A stretch of DNA of 64,000 nucleotides from Mucilaginibacter celer (GCF_003576455.2 NZ_CP032869.1:248001-312000); one strand, 5' to 3'; shown: positions 32,037 through 42,311, counted from the stretch's first letter. Numbers and translations are program-made. The notes: generated from the sequence alone by a model not told the origin.

Positions 32037-33248
32037 ATGCAAAACCATCCTGTATTTACAGATAACGATCCGCAAAGCGAACTATCAACCCTAAACCTGG
32101 GGCCAACGCACCCGGCAACGCATGGTGTGTTCCAAAACGTGCTCCAGCTGGATGGCGAGCGTATTGTTAGCGGCGTATCAACCATTGGTTACATACACCG
32201 CGCCTTCGAAAAAATTGCCGAACATAGGCCGTTTTACCAGATCACCCCACTTACCGACCGTTTAAATTACTGCTCGTCACCCATCAATAACATGGGCTGG
32301 CACATGACGGTTGAAAAGCTTTTAAATATTCAAACTCCCAAACGTGTTGATTACCTGCGTGTAATTGTAATGGAGTTGGCCCGTATTGCCGATCACATTG
32401 TTTGTAATGGTGTATTGGGTGTAGATACCGGCGCTTTCACAGGCTTCCTTTACATGATGGAGCATCGTGAGGCTATTTATGAGATATACGAAGAGGTTTG
32501 CGGTTCACGTCTTACAACCAACATCGGTCGTATAGGCGGTTTTGAGCGTAACTTTAATAGCAAAGCTTTTGATAAGCTGCGTGCATTTTTAAAGAACTTC
32601 CCTAAAACCCTTAAAGAGTTTGAAACCCTGTTTAACCGTAACAGGATCTTTGTTGACCGTACCCGCGGTGTAGCAGAAGTAACTGCCGAAACAGCGTTAA
32701 GCTACAGCTGGACTGGCCCGATATTACGTGCCACCGGTGTAGATTATGACGTAAGAGCCATGAACCCATACTCATCATACGAAGACTTTGAATTTGAAGT
32801 ACCCGTAGGTGATACCGGCGATGTTTACAGTCGCTTTTTGGTTCGTAACGAAGAAATGTGGCAGAGCTTGAGGATTATTGAGCAGGCATTGGCCAAGCTT
32901 GATAAAGAGGACAGCACTATTTTCCACGCCGACGTACCTGAATTTTACCTGCCTCCGAAAGAGGAAGTATATAACAACATGGAAGCTTTGATCTATCACT
33001 TTAAAATTGTGATGGGCGAGATCCCAACCCCAACCACTGAGGTGTATCATTCGGTTGAAGGCGCAAATGGTGAGCTGGGTTTTTACCTGGTTAATGATGG
33101 CGGTCGTTCGCCATACCGTTTGCATTTCCGCAGGCCAAGCTTCATCAATTACCAGATGTATGCACCAATGAGCCGCGGTATGTTATTATCAGATGCTATT
33201 ATTAACATGAGTAGTTTAAACATTATAGCCGGAGAGTTAGATGCTTAG
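32037..33248 (+). CDS. nuoD: NADH-quinone oxidoreductase subunit D
   Basis: This 403-residue 49-kDa subunit lies beside NuoB and forms the quinone-binding cavity. Typical segments are LGPTHPATHGVFQ, IGYIHRAFEKIAEHRPFYQ and the C-terminal LHFRRPSFINYQM. The related [NiFe]-hydrogenase metal ligands are absent, as expected. Its end overlaps nuoE by 8 bases. Confidence 0.97.
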   Translation: MQNHPVFTDNDPQSELSTLNLGPTHPATHGVFQNVLQLDGERIVSGVSTIGYIHRAFEKIAEHRPFYQITPLTDRLNYCSSPINNMGWHMTVEKLLNIQTPKRVDYLRVIVMELARIADHIVCNGVLGVDTGAFTGFLYMMEHREAIYEIYEEVCGSRLTTNIGRIGGFERNFNSKAFDKLRAFLKNFPKTLKEFETLFNRNRIFVDRTRGVAEVTAETALSYSWTGPILRATGVDYDVRAMNPYSSYEDFEFEVPVGDTGDVYSRFLVRNEEMWQSLRIIEQALAKLDKEDSTIFHADVPEFYLPPKEEVYNNMEALIYHFKIVMGEIPTPTTEVYHSVEGANGELGFYLVNDGGRSPYRLHFRRPSFINYQMYAPMSRGMLLSDAIINMSSLNIIAGELDA

Positions 33249-33765
33249 AGTTGACGAAGCACAGGAACCGGTTGAATTTTCGCCGGAACTGATCAGCAAA
33301 TTTGATGAGATAGTTAGCCGTTATCCACAGGGAAAACAAAAATCGGGCTTATTGCCTATCCTTCACCTGGTACAGGCCGAGTTTGGCTGGGTGAGTGCCC
33401 CTGCAATGGATAAGGTTGCCGAATATTTAAGCATCCTGCCTATTGAGGTATATGAGGTAGCTACTTTTTACACCATGTACTTTTTACGCCCGCAAGGCAA
33501 GTACGTACTGGAAGTTTGCCGTACAAGCGGCTGCTGTCTGGTAGGTGCCGAAAAGATCATGGATCATATTGAAGAAACCCTTGGCGTAAAAGAAGGCGAA
33601 GTTACTCCCGATGGCTTATTTAGCTGGAGAGGGGTGGAGTGCCTTGCAGCCTGCGGCTTTGGCCCGGTATTGCAAATTGGCCCTGAATACACTTTTTATG
33701 AAAACCTGACCAACGAGTCGGTAGATAAACTGATCAGTGATTTAAAAGCGAAAGCTAAGAATTAA
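33241..33765 (+). CDS. nuoE: NADH-quinone oxidoreductase subunit E
   Basis: This 174-residue 24-kDa subunit binds the [2Fe-2S] cluster N1a. Its cysteines lie in CRTSGCCL and ECLAACGFGPV, the second with the family's CxxxC form. It overlaps nuoD by 8 bases and ends 3 bases before nuoF. Confidence 0.96.
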   Translation: MLRVDEAQEPVEFSPELISKFDEIVSRYPQGKQKSGLLPILHLVQAEFGWVSAPAMDKVAEYLSILPIEVYEVATFYTMYFLRPQGKYVLEVCRTSGCCLVGAEKIMDHIEETLGVKEGEVTPDGLFSWRGVECLAACGFGPVLQIGPEYTFYENLTNESVDKLISDLKAKAKN

Positions 33766-33768
33766 GCT

Positions 33769-35124
33769 ATGGGACGGAAATTACTTTTAGAACATATAAA
33801 CGTACCCGGCATCAATACATTTGATGTTTACCGCTCAAAAGGTGGTTATGCTTCTGTTGAGAAAGCATTGAAAATGACCCCTGAAGAAATTGTTGAGGAG
33901 GTTAAAAAGTCGGGCTTACGTGGTCGTGGCGGTGCGGGCTTCCCAACCGGTATGAAATGGAGCTTTTTGGCAAAACCCGAAGGAGTACCACGTTACCTGG
34001 TTTGCAATGGTGACGAATCGGAACCAGGCACTTTTAAAGATCGTTATTTGATGACTTACATCCCTCACCTATTAATTGAGGGGATGATCGTATCGAGCTT
34101 TGCGCTTGGTGCAAATACATCATACATCTACCTGCGCGGCGAGATGATGCCACAGGTAAGGATCCTGGAGCGTGCCATCGCGGAAGCAAAAGCAAAAGGC
34201 TTTTTAGGTAAAAACATATTAGGTACCGGGTACGATCTTGAACTTTACGTTCAACCAGGTGGTGGCGCTTATATCTGCGGTGAAGAAACCGCTTTGTTAG
34301 AATCATTGGAAGGCAAGCGCGGTAACCCGCGTATCAAACCGCCATTCCCGGCTATCGCTGGTTTGTATGGTTGCCCAACGGTGGTTAACAACGTTGAATC
34401 AATCGCGGCCGTTGTGCCTATCATTAACGAAGGTGGTGACGAGTATGCTAAAATAGGTATTGGTAGGAGTACAGGTACTAAACTGATCTCGGCCGGTGGT
34501 AACCTTAAAAAACCGGGTGTTTACGAAATTGAGTTGGGTTTACCGGTGGAAGAATTTATCTATTCGGATGAGTATTGCGGTGGTATTGCCAATGGCAAAC
34601 GCCTGAAAGCGGTTGTTGCCGGTGGATCATCAGTACCGATTTTGCCTGCTAACCTCATCCTGAAAACCATCAATAATGAAGCCCGTTTGATGAGCTACGA
34701 ATCACTGTCTGACGGTGGTTTTGTGAGCGGTACCATGCTGGGTTCGGGTGGTTTCATCGCTTATGATGAGGATGCCTGTATCGTTAGGAATACCTGGAAC
34801 TTCGCCCGTTTTTATCATCACGAAAGCTGCGGACAATGTTCGCCTTGCCGTGAGGGTACAGGCTGGATGGAAAAAGTATTACATCGCTTAGAGTACGGCC
34901 ATGGCAAAATGAGCGACATGGACCTGCTGGTTGATGTATCTAAAAAGATAGAGGGAAATACCATTTGTCCGCTGGGTGATGCTGCGGCCTGGCCGGTAGC
35001 CAGTGCTATCCGCCACTTCAGGGATGAGTTTGAATGGCACGTAACTAACGCAAGCGAAGCAACGTCAAGAAACTACGGTATAGCGCATTATGCTGATCCG
35101 TTGAAAATTGTAGAGACTGCGTAA
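33769..35124 (+). CDS. nuoF: NADH-quinone oxidoreductase subunit F
   Basis: This 451-residue 51-kDa subunit binds FMN, NADH and cluster N3. It has [13 protein letters not shown] (NADH and FMN site), the [12 protein letters not shown] segment, and the cluster motif [11 protein letters not shown] with a fourth Cys in [10 protein letters not shown]. Its length and motifs are normal. A repeat-bearing gap of 142 bases separates it from nuoG. Confidence 0.97.
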   Translation: MGRKLLLEHINVPGINTFDVYRSKGGYASVEKALKMTPEEIVEEVKKSGLRGRGGAGFPTGMKWSFLAKPEGVPRYLVCNGDESEPGTFKDRYLMTYIPHLLIEGMIVSSFALGANTSYIYLRGEMMPQVRILERAIAEAKAKGFLGKNILGTGYDLELYVQPGGGAYICGEETALLESLEGKRGNPRIKPPFPAIAGLYGCPTVVNNVESIAAVVPIINEGGDEYAKIGIGRSTGTKLISAGGNLKKPGVYEIELGLPVEEFIYSDEYCGGIANGKRLKAVVAGGSSVPILPANLILKTINNEARLMSYESLSDGGFVSGTMLGSGGFIAYDEDACIVRNTWNFARFYHHESCGQCSPCREGTGWMEKVLHRLEYGHGKMSDMDLLVDVSKKIEGNTICPLGDAAAWPVASAIRHFRDEFEWHVTNASEATSRNYGIAHYADPLKIVETA

Positions 35125-35132
35125 ATAATAAA

Positions 35133-35160
35133 GCGTCATTGCGAGGTACGAAGCAATCCC
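35133..35160 (+). repeat. half of a GTCATTGCGAGG-type palindromic repeat inside the nuo operon
   Basis: GCGTCATTGCGAGGTACG followed by AAGCAATCCC is the left arm of a repeat family that I recognise from many Bacteroidota genomes; its right arm is degenerate here (AGCAACGACGAGG at about 35190-35205). It fills the nuoF-nuoG gap of 142 bases. Confidence 0.6.
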
Positions 35161-35266
35161 CAATTATACAGGGCGAATTTGCAAGGTGGGTTAGCAACGA
35201 CGAGGGTTTTTGAACTTCGGTTTAAAAACAGAGATTTTAGAAATTAACAAACGACGTTATTATTAA

Positions 35267-36262
35267 ATGTCAATGAAAGTAACAATAGACGGAATAACCG
35301 TTGATGTAGAACCCGGAACAAGCATCCTGAATGCCGCAAGGCAGATAGGTGGCGATATTGTTCCGCCTGCTATGTGCTATTACTCTAAACTGGCAGGTAG
35401 TGGCGGTAAATGCCGTACCTGTTTGGTTAAGGTTACCAAAGGATCTGAAAAAGACCCCCGCCCTATGCCTAAGCTGGTGGCTTCATGCCGTACCGGTGTT
35501 ATGGATGGGATGGAGGTGCAAAATATCACTTCGCCCGAGGTTGTTGAAGCCCGTAAAGGCGTAGTAGAGATGTTGCTGATCAACCACCCGCTTGATTGCC
35601 CTGTGTGCGATCAGGCCGGCGAGTGCCACCTGCAGGATCTGGGCTTTGAGCACGGCGCTGCCAAAACCCGTTACGAGTTCGACCGTCGTACATTCGAGAA
35701 AATTGATATCGGTGATAAGATCCAGTTACACATGACCCGTTGCATTCTTTGCTACCGTTGCGTGTTCACTGCCGATCAGATCACCAATACCCGTTTGCAC
35801 GGCATCCTGAACAGGGGCGATCATTCTGAAATTTCTACCTATATCAGCAAAGCTGTTGATAACGATTTTTCGGGTAACGTGATAGATGTTTGCCCGGTAG
35901 GCGCTTTAACCGATAAAACTTTCCGCTTTAAAAACCGTGTATGGTTCACCAAACCGGTTGAAGCACACCGCGATTGCGATAAATGCTGTGGTAAAGTTAC
36001 CTTATGGTACAAAGGTGAAGACGTGATCAGGGTAACCGGCCGTAAAGATGTTTATGGAGAGGTTGAAGAGTTTATCTGTAATACCTGCCGTTTCGACAAA
36101 AAGAAAACTGCCGATTGGGTAATTGAAGGTCCGCGTAAAGTATCTCATCAATCGGTGATCAGTGCTAACCACTATGAGTTTACACCACTGCCGGTTGTTA
36201 AAACCAACCCGGTATTGATAGAGGCTAATAAAGAACAATTTGAAAGGGAGACCCGCTTATAA
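35267..36262 (+). CDS. nuoG: NADH-quinone oxidoreductase subunit G, short form
   Basis: This 331-residue protein contains only the iron-sulfur part of NuoG. In order it has the [2Fe-2S] domain (CYYSKLAGSGGKCRTC), the His/Cys ligand segment (HPLDCPVCDQAGECHLQ), a 4Fe-4S pair (CILCYRC, then VCPVGAL), and the Cys-rich start of the molybdopterin-type domain (CDKCCG, then CNTC). It stops at about residue 331, whereas Escherichia coli NuoG has 908 residues. The molybdopterin-like C-terminal domains are missing. The frame is clean and it overlaps nuoH by one base, so this is a real short form, as in other Sphingobacteriaceae. Confidence 0.93.
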   Translation: MSMKVTIDGITVDVEPGTSILNAARQIGGDIVPPAMCYYSKLAGSGGKCRTCLVKVTKGSEKDPRPMPKLVASCRTGVMDGMEVQNITSPEVVEARKGVVEMLLINHPLDCPVCDQAGECHLQDLGFEHGAAKTRYEFDRRTFEKIDIGDKIQLHMTRCILCYRCVFTADQITNTRLHGILNRGDHSEISTYISKAVDNDFSGNVIDVCPVGALTDKTFRFKNRVWFTKPVEAHRDCDKCCGKVTLWYKGEDVIRVTGRKDVYGEVEEFICNTCRFDKKKTADWVIEGPRKVSHQSVISANHYEFTPLPVVKTNPVLIEANKEQFERETRL

Positions 36263-37305
36263 TGGAAACGCCACAATTAATATTTAGTATCGTATTGATC
36301 GTAGTGATCTTCGCTATCAGCCTGGTTGTAGCTATGTACTCAACCTACGCCGAGCGTAAAGTAGCTGCGTTTTTCCAGGATAGGATAGGGCCTAACCGCG
36401 CGGGTCCGTGGGGTATTTTACAACCCCTTGCCGATGGTGGTAAGATGTTTTTGAAAGAGGAGATCATCCCAACCAACGCTACAGGTTTCCTGTTCATTGT
36501 CGGCCCTTCGCTGGCTATTTTAACTGCCTGTATCGGTTCTGCCGTTATTCCATGGGGTTCGGCAATTACCATTGGCGGTAATACTTTTAATCTTCAGGTT
36601 ACCGATATCAACGTAGGTGTATTGTACATTTTTGGTGTGGTATCATTAGGTGTTTACGGCATCATGATCGGTGGCTGGGCATCAAACAATAAATACTCGT
36701 TATTGGGTGCTATCCGTGCTGCATCGCAAAACATCAGCTACGAAATTTCGATGGGCTTATCCATCATCGCCCTGTTGATGCTTACCGGTACTTTATCTCT
36801 GAAAGAAATTGCTGAACAGCAACACGGTTTTGCCTGGAACGTATGGCGTCAGCCGCTTGGCTTTTTGCTGTTCCTGGTATGTGCTTTTGCCGAAACCAAC
36901 CGTTCTCCTTTCGACTTACCTGAATGCGAAACCGAGCTTGTAGGCGGTTACCATACCGAGTACTCATCAATGAAGTTAGGTTTTTACCTGTTTGCCGAGT
37001 ATATCAACATGTTCATTTCATCGGCAGTAATGGCTACCCTTTACTGGGGTGGTTATAACTATCCGTTTATGGATAATGTTGCGGCAAGCCTTGGTGCTAA
37101 CCCTGCTGCCATCATTGGTGTAGTTGTATTATTCGGAAAAATATTCTTCTCTATCTTTTTCTTCATGTGGGTACGCTGGACAATCCCGCGTTTCCGTTAT
37201 GACCAGTTGATGGATTTGGGTTGGAAAATTTTAATACCATTAGCCATTGCTAACATAGTGCTTACCGGCGTGGGCAGCACATTACTTACACACTTTGGAT
37301 ATTAA
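36262..37305 (+). CDS. nuoH: NADH-quinone oxidoreductase subunit H
   Basis: This 347-residue membrane subunit links the peripheral and membrane arms and borders the quinone cavity. It has about eight spans, the AERKVAAFFQDRIGPNR loop near the start, and ETNRSPFDLPECETELVGG in the middle. Confidence 0.97.
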   Translation: METPQLIFSIVLIVVIFAISLVVAMYSTYAERKVAAFFQDRIGPNRAGPWGILQPLADGGKMFLKEEIIPTNATGFLFIVGPSLAILTACIGSAVIPWGSAITIGGNTFNLQVTDINVGVLYIFGVVSLGVYGIMIGGWASNNKYSLLGAIRAASQNISYEISMGLSIIALLMLTGTLSLKEIAEQQHGFAWNVWRQPLGFLLFLVCAFAETNRSPFDLPECETELVGGYHTEYSSMKLGFYLFAEYINMFISSAVMATLYWGGYNYPFMDNVAASLGANPAAIIGVVVLFGKIFFSIFFFMWVRWTIPRFRYDQLMDLGWKILIPLAIANIVLTGVGSTLLTHFGY

Positions 37306-37309
37306 TTAA

Positions 37310-37807
37310 ATGGAACCATTAAGTAATAAAAGAAAAGTACTGGAAGTTAAGCCACTCAACTTTTTAGAGCGCGCTTACCTGCCGGCTATTGTGGGCGGTT
37401 TATCAACCACCATGAAACACTTTTTCAAAAAGCCGGTAACTATCGCTTACCCGGAAGAAAAACGTGAGTTTTCTGAAAACTTCCGTGGCATGCACTCGCT
37501 TAAACGCGATGAGAATGGTAAAGAGCGTTGTACCGCCTGCGGCCTGTGCGCTTTATCATGCCCTGCCGAAGCTATTACCATGACTGCCGCCGAGCGCCAG
37601 AAAGGTGAGGAGCATTTGTATCGCGAAGAAAAATATGCCGCTGTGTATGAAATTAACATGCTGCGTTGCATTTTTTGTGGTTTATGCGAAGAGGCCTGCC
37701 CTAAAGAAGCAATTTACCTTGACGGGGATATTGTACCTGCCGATTACCTGCGTAAAGATTTCATTTACGGTAAAGACAAATTAGTAGAGGCGCCCTTAAA
37801 TCAATAA
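37310..37807 (+). CDS. nuoI: NADH-quinone oxidoreductase subunit I
   Basis: This 165-residue ferredoxin-like subunit holds clusters N6a and N6b in two motifs, CTACGLCALSCP and CIFCGLCEEACP. It is membrane-associated and lies between the NuoG chain and NuoB. A hairpin with an embedded -7 box follows. Confidence 0.97.
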   Translation: MEPLSNKRKVLEVKPLNFLERAYLPAIVGGLSTTMKHFFKKPVTIAYPEEKREFSENFRGMHSLKRDENGKERCTACGLCALSCPAEAITMTAAERQKGEEHLYREEKYAAVYEINMLRCIFCGLCEEACPKEAIYLDGDIVPADYLRKDFIYGKDKLVEAPLNQ

Positions 37808-37816
37808 AGAAGTTTT

Positions 37817-37852
37817 ATACCTTTGCCCTGCCTAACAGGGTAAAGGTATTTT
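37817..37852 (+). terminator. hairpin with T run between nuoI and nuoJ, overlapping a -7 box
   Basis: ATACCTTTGCCCTG (37817-37830) pairs with CAGGGTAAAGGTAT (37836-37849) with one G-T pair, followed by TTTT. It looks like a terminator or attenuator in mid-operon. The 5' arm contains TACCTTTG (37818-37825), an exact TAnnTTTG -7 box, 39 bases before nuoJ. Confidence 0.6.
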
Positions 37853-37864
37853 GTAAATAAAAAC

Positions 37865-38368
37865 ATGAGTACATTTTACTTCATCGCATTTTTGTCCATA
37901 TTCTTTTCGATATTGGTAATCTCGGCCAAAAATCCGGTACATAGTATCCTTTATCTAATTCTTACCTTTTTTACATTCACCATCCATTACATTTTGCTTA
38001 ACGCTCAATTTTTGGCGATTGTAAATTTCATTGTTTACATGGGTGCCATCCTGGTACTGTTCCTGTACACGCTGATGCTTATCAACCTTAATAAAGATAG
38101 CGAACCTGTTAAACCTTTTATGGTGAAAATAGCAGGCGTATTTGGTGGCGGTATTTTAGCTGTAGCCGTTGCATCATCGCTTAAACTGGTTGGTACATCA
38201 AACCCGGTATTGTTGCAAAACCCTGATCTGGGTTTGGTGAAAAACCTGGGTAAGGTATTATTTGATGAGTTTTTACTGCCTTTCGAAGTATCGTCGGTAT
38301 TGTTGCTTTCGGCAATGGTAGGGGCGGTATTATTGGCCACTAAAGAAAAAGAACCTAAAGCAGCATAA
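37865..38368 (+). CDS. nuoJ: NADH-quinone oxidoreductase subunit J
   Basis: This 167-residue subunit has five predicted spans with the family segments [31 protein letters not shown]. It overlaps nuoK by one base. The hairpin with -7 box upstream could make this the first gene of a distal transcript. Confidence 0.95.
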   Translation: MSTFYFIAFLSIFFSILVISAKNPVHSILYLILTFFTFTIHYILLNAQFLAIVNFIVYMGAILVLFLYTLMLINLNKDSEPVKPFMVKIAGVFGGGILAVAVASSLKLVGTSNPVLLQNPDLGLVKNLGKVLFDEFLLPFEVSSVLLLSAMVGAVLLATKEKEPKAA

Positions 38369-38697
38369 TGGAAAGTTTAACAAATACTATGCACGCCGTG
38401 CCGCTTAATCACTACATTTTATTAAGCACCATCATTTTTGCTATAGGCGTAATGGGCGTATTAATCCGCCGTAATGCTATCGTGATCTTCATGTCGGTTG
38501 AGTTGATGCTTAACTCGGTTAACCTTTTGCTTACCGCGTTTTCGGTATACAGGGGGGATGCCACCGGTCAGGTATTCGTATTCTTTATTATGGCGCTGGC
38601 CGCTGCCGAAGTTGCAGTTGGTTTGGCTATCATCGTAATGATTTACCGTAACACCAACTCGATAGACATCAACGTGCTGAACAGGTTGAAATGGTAG
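38368..38697 (+). CDS. nuoK: NADH-quinone oxidoreductase subunit K
   Basis: This 109-residue subunit has three spans. The conserved membrane Glu residues lie in [14 protein letters not shown] and [13 protein letters not shown], which belong to the proton path of the family. It is translationally coupled to nuoJ. Confidence 0.97.
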   Translation: MESLTNTMHAVPLNHYILLSTIIFAIGVMGVLIRRNAIVIFMSVELMLNSVNLLLTAFSVYRGDATGQVFVFFIMALAAAEVAVGLAIIVMIYRNTNSIDINVLNRLKW

Positions 38698-38699
38698 GA

Positions 38700-38884
38700 C
38701 TTTGATTTCGGAGTTCGGAATTTCGATTTCGGATTTTGAATGAAAAGTTGCTTTGCTAAATAGAATATAAAACGCGTCATTATTATAGACGAAGCTATTT
38801 GCTTTTGAGCAGATAATAAAAGTCGGTGACGGATCTGATAATTAAACACGTATAGCTTAACGCTTAAAACGTACAACATCGAAC
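38700..38884. other. gap before nuoL with TTTCGGA repeat
   Basis: The first 40 bases (38704-38737) repeat the TTTCGGAGTTCGGAATTTCG type found at 108-147. No promoter matching TAnnTTTG was found, and no gene is visible. Confidence 0.45.
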
Positions 38885-40789
38885 ATGGATAAATTAATCT
38901 GGCTTATTCCAATATTACCCTTAGCCGGTTTTATTATTAACGGACTTGGCCGTAATTCATTATCAAAAAGTGTAATTGCCTTTATCGGCAGTTTGCTGGT
39001 ATTGGTATCATTTGGTTTAAGCATCGCTGCTTTTTTCCAGGTAAAACAAACAGGCGTACCTATTAATGTTAACTACTTTACCTGGTTTGCTGTTGGTACA
39101 TTGAAATTCCCTTTCGCGTTCCTGATCGATCAACTGAGTGCGATCATGCTGCTCATCATTACCGGTGTTGGTTTCCTGATCCACCTGTACTCGATAGGTT
39201 ATATGCACGATGATGAAGGTTTTGGTAAATTCTTCGCTTACCTTAACCTGTTCGTGTTTTTCATGTTATTGCTGGTTTTAGGTTCAAACTACCTGATATT
39301 GTTCATCGGATGGGAAGGCGTAGGTTTATGCTCATACCTGCTTATCGGTTTCTGGTATACCAATCCGGATTATGCCGATGCCGCTAAAAAAGCCTTCGTA
39401 ATGAACCGTATCGGTGATTTGGGCTTTTTGCTGGGTATGTTCTGCATCATCCACTTCTACAACAGCCTCTCGTTTTCAGAAGTATTGCCAGCTATCGCCA
39501 CATCAAAAAAGGGCGTTGAGATAATCGCAATATGTTTGTTCATTGGCGCCTGCGGTAAATCTGCACAGTTGCCATTGTTTACCTGGTTGCCAGACGCGAT
39601 GGCCGGCCCAACCCCGGTTTCGGCCCTCATCCACGCGGCTACCATGGTTACAGCAGGTATCTATATGATTGCCCGTTCAAACATTTTGTTTACACTGGCT
39701 ACCGATACTACCGAGATCATTGCTTATGTAGGTTTGGCAACGGCGCTTATCGCAGCGTTAATCGCACTTACGCAAACAGATATTAAAAAGGTACTGGCTT
39801 ATTCAACAGTATCGCAGTTAGGTTATATGTTTTTGGGTTTAGGTGTTGGTGCTTACACCGGTGCTTTCTTCCACGTATTAACTCACGCGTTTTTCAAAGC
39901 ATTATTATTCCTTGGTGCGGGTTCTGTTATCCACGCTATGAGTGGTGAACAGGACATGCGTAAAATGGGTGGTTTGAAAGGTAAGATCAAGATTACTTTC
40001 ACCACAATGATGATCGGTACCGTTGCTATCGCGGGTATTCCTCCTTTAGCGGGTTTCTTCTCTAAAGATGAGATCCTGGCACATGCTTATGCACATAGCC
40101 CGATTTTCTGGGGCATTGGTGTGTTAACTGCGATGTTAACCTCATTCTACATGTTCAGGATGATGTACCTTACTTTTTACGGAAAGTTTCGTGGTACACA
40201 TGAGCAGGAACATCATTTACATGAGTCGCCTCCAACCATGACCATCCCTTTAATTGTATTGGCTATCCTTTCTTGTTTAGCTGGTTTTATCGGTGTACCG
40301 GAAGTGTTGCATGGTCACCACGAGTTGGCTGCATTCCTTGAGCCGGTGTTCAAAAAATCGAACGAGATCCTGGGCGAGCATCATCTGTCTGAATCATTAG
40401 AGTATGCTTTGATGGGGACTTCAGTAGTATTGGCTTTCGCTGCTATGGCTTATGCCTATATGAAATACGCTAAAAACGGAAGCGTACCGGTAGCAGATAG
40501 CGAAGAGCGCCCGGCGTTAACAAGCATTTCATACCACAAGTTTTACCTGGATGAGCTTTATGACCTGATCATCCGCAAACCGTTGGATTGGCTGTCTACC
40601 TTCTTCTATAATATAGTTGAGCGTTTAGGTATCGACGGTTTGGTGAACGGCATTGGTAAAGGCACGCTCGAAACCAGTAAAGGTTTACGTTTACTGCAAA
40701 CCGGTAACGTAGGCTTCTACATATTTGTAATGGTGCTTGGCATTATTGCCGTGCTACTGTATAGCGTATTTGGATTAACTAAAATATAA
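38885..40789 (+). CDS. nuoL: NADH-quinone oxidoreductase subunit L
   Basis: This 634-residue antiporter-like subunit has about 16 spans, the proton-channel segments FLIGWEGVGLCSYLLIGFW and LPDAMAGPTPVSALIHAATMVTAG, and a long C-terminal helix after a charged region (LEHHELAAFLEP-like). It is one of the proton-pumping units of complex I. Confidence 0.97.
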   Translation: MDKLIWLIPILPLAGFIINGLGRNSLSKSVIAFIGSLLVLVSFGLSIAAFFQVKQTGVPINVNYFTWFAVGTLKFPFAFLIDQLSAIMLLIITGVGFLIHLYSIGYMHDDEGFGKFFAYLNLFVFFMLLLVLGSNYLILFIGWEGVGLCSYLLIGFWYTNPDYADAAKKAFVMNRIGDLGFLLGMFCIIHFYNSLSFSEVLPAIATSKKGVEIIAICLFIGACGKSAQLPLFTWLPDAMAGPTPVSALIHAATMVTAGIYMIARSNILFTLATDTTEIIAYVGLATALIAALIALTQTDIKKVLAYSTVSQLGYMFLGLGVGAYTGAFFHVLTHAFFKALLFLGAGSVIHAMSGEQDMRKMGGLKGKIKITFTTMMIGTVAIAGIPPLAGFFSKDEILAHAYAHSPIFWGIGVLTAMLTSFYMFRMMYLTFYGKFRGTHEQEHHLHESPPTMTIPLIVLAILSCLAGFIGVPEVLHGHHELAAFLEPVFKKSNEILGEHHLSESLEYALMGTSVVLAFAAMAYAYMKYAKNGSVPVADSEERPALTSISYHKFYLDELYDLIIRKPLDWLSTFFYNIVERLGIDGLVNGIGKGTLETSKGLRLLQTGNVGFYIFVMVLGIIAVLLYSVFGLTKI

Positions 40790-40813
40790 ACGATAAGCGT
40801 TTAGCAACATAAC

Positions 40814-42289
40814 ATGACCGTTAGTATATTACTCTTTTTGCCAATAGTTGCCGCAGTAATAGTAGCCCTGCTTAAAAATGGGGTTGCTAAGCATGCAGCT
40901 TTATTCTTCTCTGTTGCCCAACTGGTAATAGCGCTTATATTTTTAAGCAAGTTTGTTCCGGATGCTTCAACCCAATTTGCTATTGATGCACCCTGGATCC
41001 CTAAATTTGGTGTTTACTTTAGCGCGGGTATTGATGGCATCAGCATGGTGTTGGTTTTATTAACCACCCTGCTTGTACCAATTATCATTTTAACTACCTA
41101 TAATCACGAATATAACCGGGAAGGCGCTTTTTATGGATTGATACTATTTATGCAGGCCGGCTTGCTGGTAGTATTCACAGCGCTTGATGGCTTTTTGTTT
41201 TACGTGGGATGGGAAGCAGCATTGATCCCTATCTACTTTATCTGCGCGCTTTGGGGCGGAGAGAACAGGATCAGGGTTACCATTAAGTTTTTCATCTACA
41301 CTTTTGCCGGGTCATTGTTTATGCTGGTAGCATTGATCTACCTGTACCTGCAATCGCCTGCCGGCACTTTTGATCTGCATAACTTCTACAGCATGTCGTT
41401 AGATGTTAAGCATCAAACATGGGTGTTCTGGGCATTCTTCCTGGCCTTTGCTATCAAGATGCCTTTGTTCCCGCTGCACACCTGGCAGCCGGATACCTAT
41501 ACTGAAGCGCCTTCGGGCGGTACCATGATGTTATCTGGTATTATGCTTAAAATGGGTATTTACGGTGTTATCCGCTGGATGATTCCTAACGCCCCGCTTG
41601 GTTTCTTCCATTTTCAAACTTTGGTTATTATCCTTGCCGTTATCGGTATAGTATACGCTTCAATCATCGCCTTTAAACAAAAAGAAGGTAAACGTTTGGT
41701 AGCTTACTCTTCAATTGCGCACGTTGGCCTTATTGCTGCAGGTATTTTGGCCTGGAACATTCAGGGTGTACAAGGTGCCATGCTGCAAATGCTTAACCAC
41801 GGTATCAACGTGGTAGGTATGTTCTTTATCTGGGATATCATTATCCGCCGCATGGGCACTCAAGATACAGACCAACTTGGCGGTATCGCTAAAGTAGCGC
41901 CGAGGTTTGCTATCGGCTTCCTGATCATTGTTTTGGGTACCGTAGGTCTGCCTTTAACCAATGGTTTTGTTGGAGAGTTCCTGTTATTGAAAAGTGTGTT
42001 TACATTCGGTGCCGGCCATTTTGGTAACCTGGTGATTGCTGCTTTTGCAGGTTCGACTATCATTTTAGGCGCCGTTTACATGCTGAGGATGTACAAAAAA
42101 GTAATGCAGGGCGAAACCAACCCGCTTACCGCAACTTTTAAAGATGTAAGTGGTGTTGAAAAATTCACTTTATGCCTCATCTGCGTTTTGGTTATTGCCC
42201 TGGGCATCTATCCGCAACCTATCCTGCATATATCTGAAGCTGCTGTTACGCAGCTGGTAAATACCATAGGTGCTAAGTTTACAATGTAG
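40814..42289 (+). CDS. nuoM: NADH-quinone oxidoreductase subunit M
   Basis: This 491-residue antiporter-like subunit has about 14 spans with the conserved Glu in FYVGWEAALIPIYF, a Lys in KFFIYTFAGSLFML, and PLFPLHTWQPDTYTEAPSGGTMML. It is related to NuoL and NuoN and pumps protons. Confidence 0.97.
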   Translation: MTVSILLFLPIVAAVIVALLKNGVAKHAALFFSVAQLVIALIFLSKFVPDASTQFAIDAPWIPKFGVYFSAGIDGISMVLVLLTTLLVPIIILTTYNHEYNREGAFYGLILFMQAGLLVVFTALDGFLFYVGWEAALIPIYFICALWGGENRIRVTIKFFIYTFAGSLFMLVALIYLYLQSPAGTFDLHNFYSMSLDVKHQTWVFWAFFLAFAIKMPLFPLHTWQPDTYTEAPSGGTMMLSGIMLKMGIYGVIRWMIPNAPLGFFHFQTLVIILAVIGIVYASIIAFKQKEGKRLVAYSSIAHVGLIAAGILAWNIQGVQGAMLQMLNHGINVVGMFFIWDIIIRRMGTQDTDQLGGIAKVAPRFAIGFLIIVLGTVGLPLTNGFVGEFLLLKSVFTFGAGHFGNLVIAAFAGSTIILGAVYMLRMYKKVMQGETNPLTATFKDVSGVEKFTLCLICVLVIALGIYPQPILHISEAAVTQLVNTIGAKFTM

Positions 42290-42311
42290 GTTTAAGATTT
42301 TAAAGAAAAGA

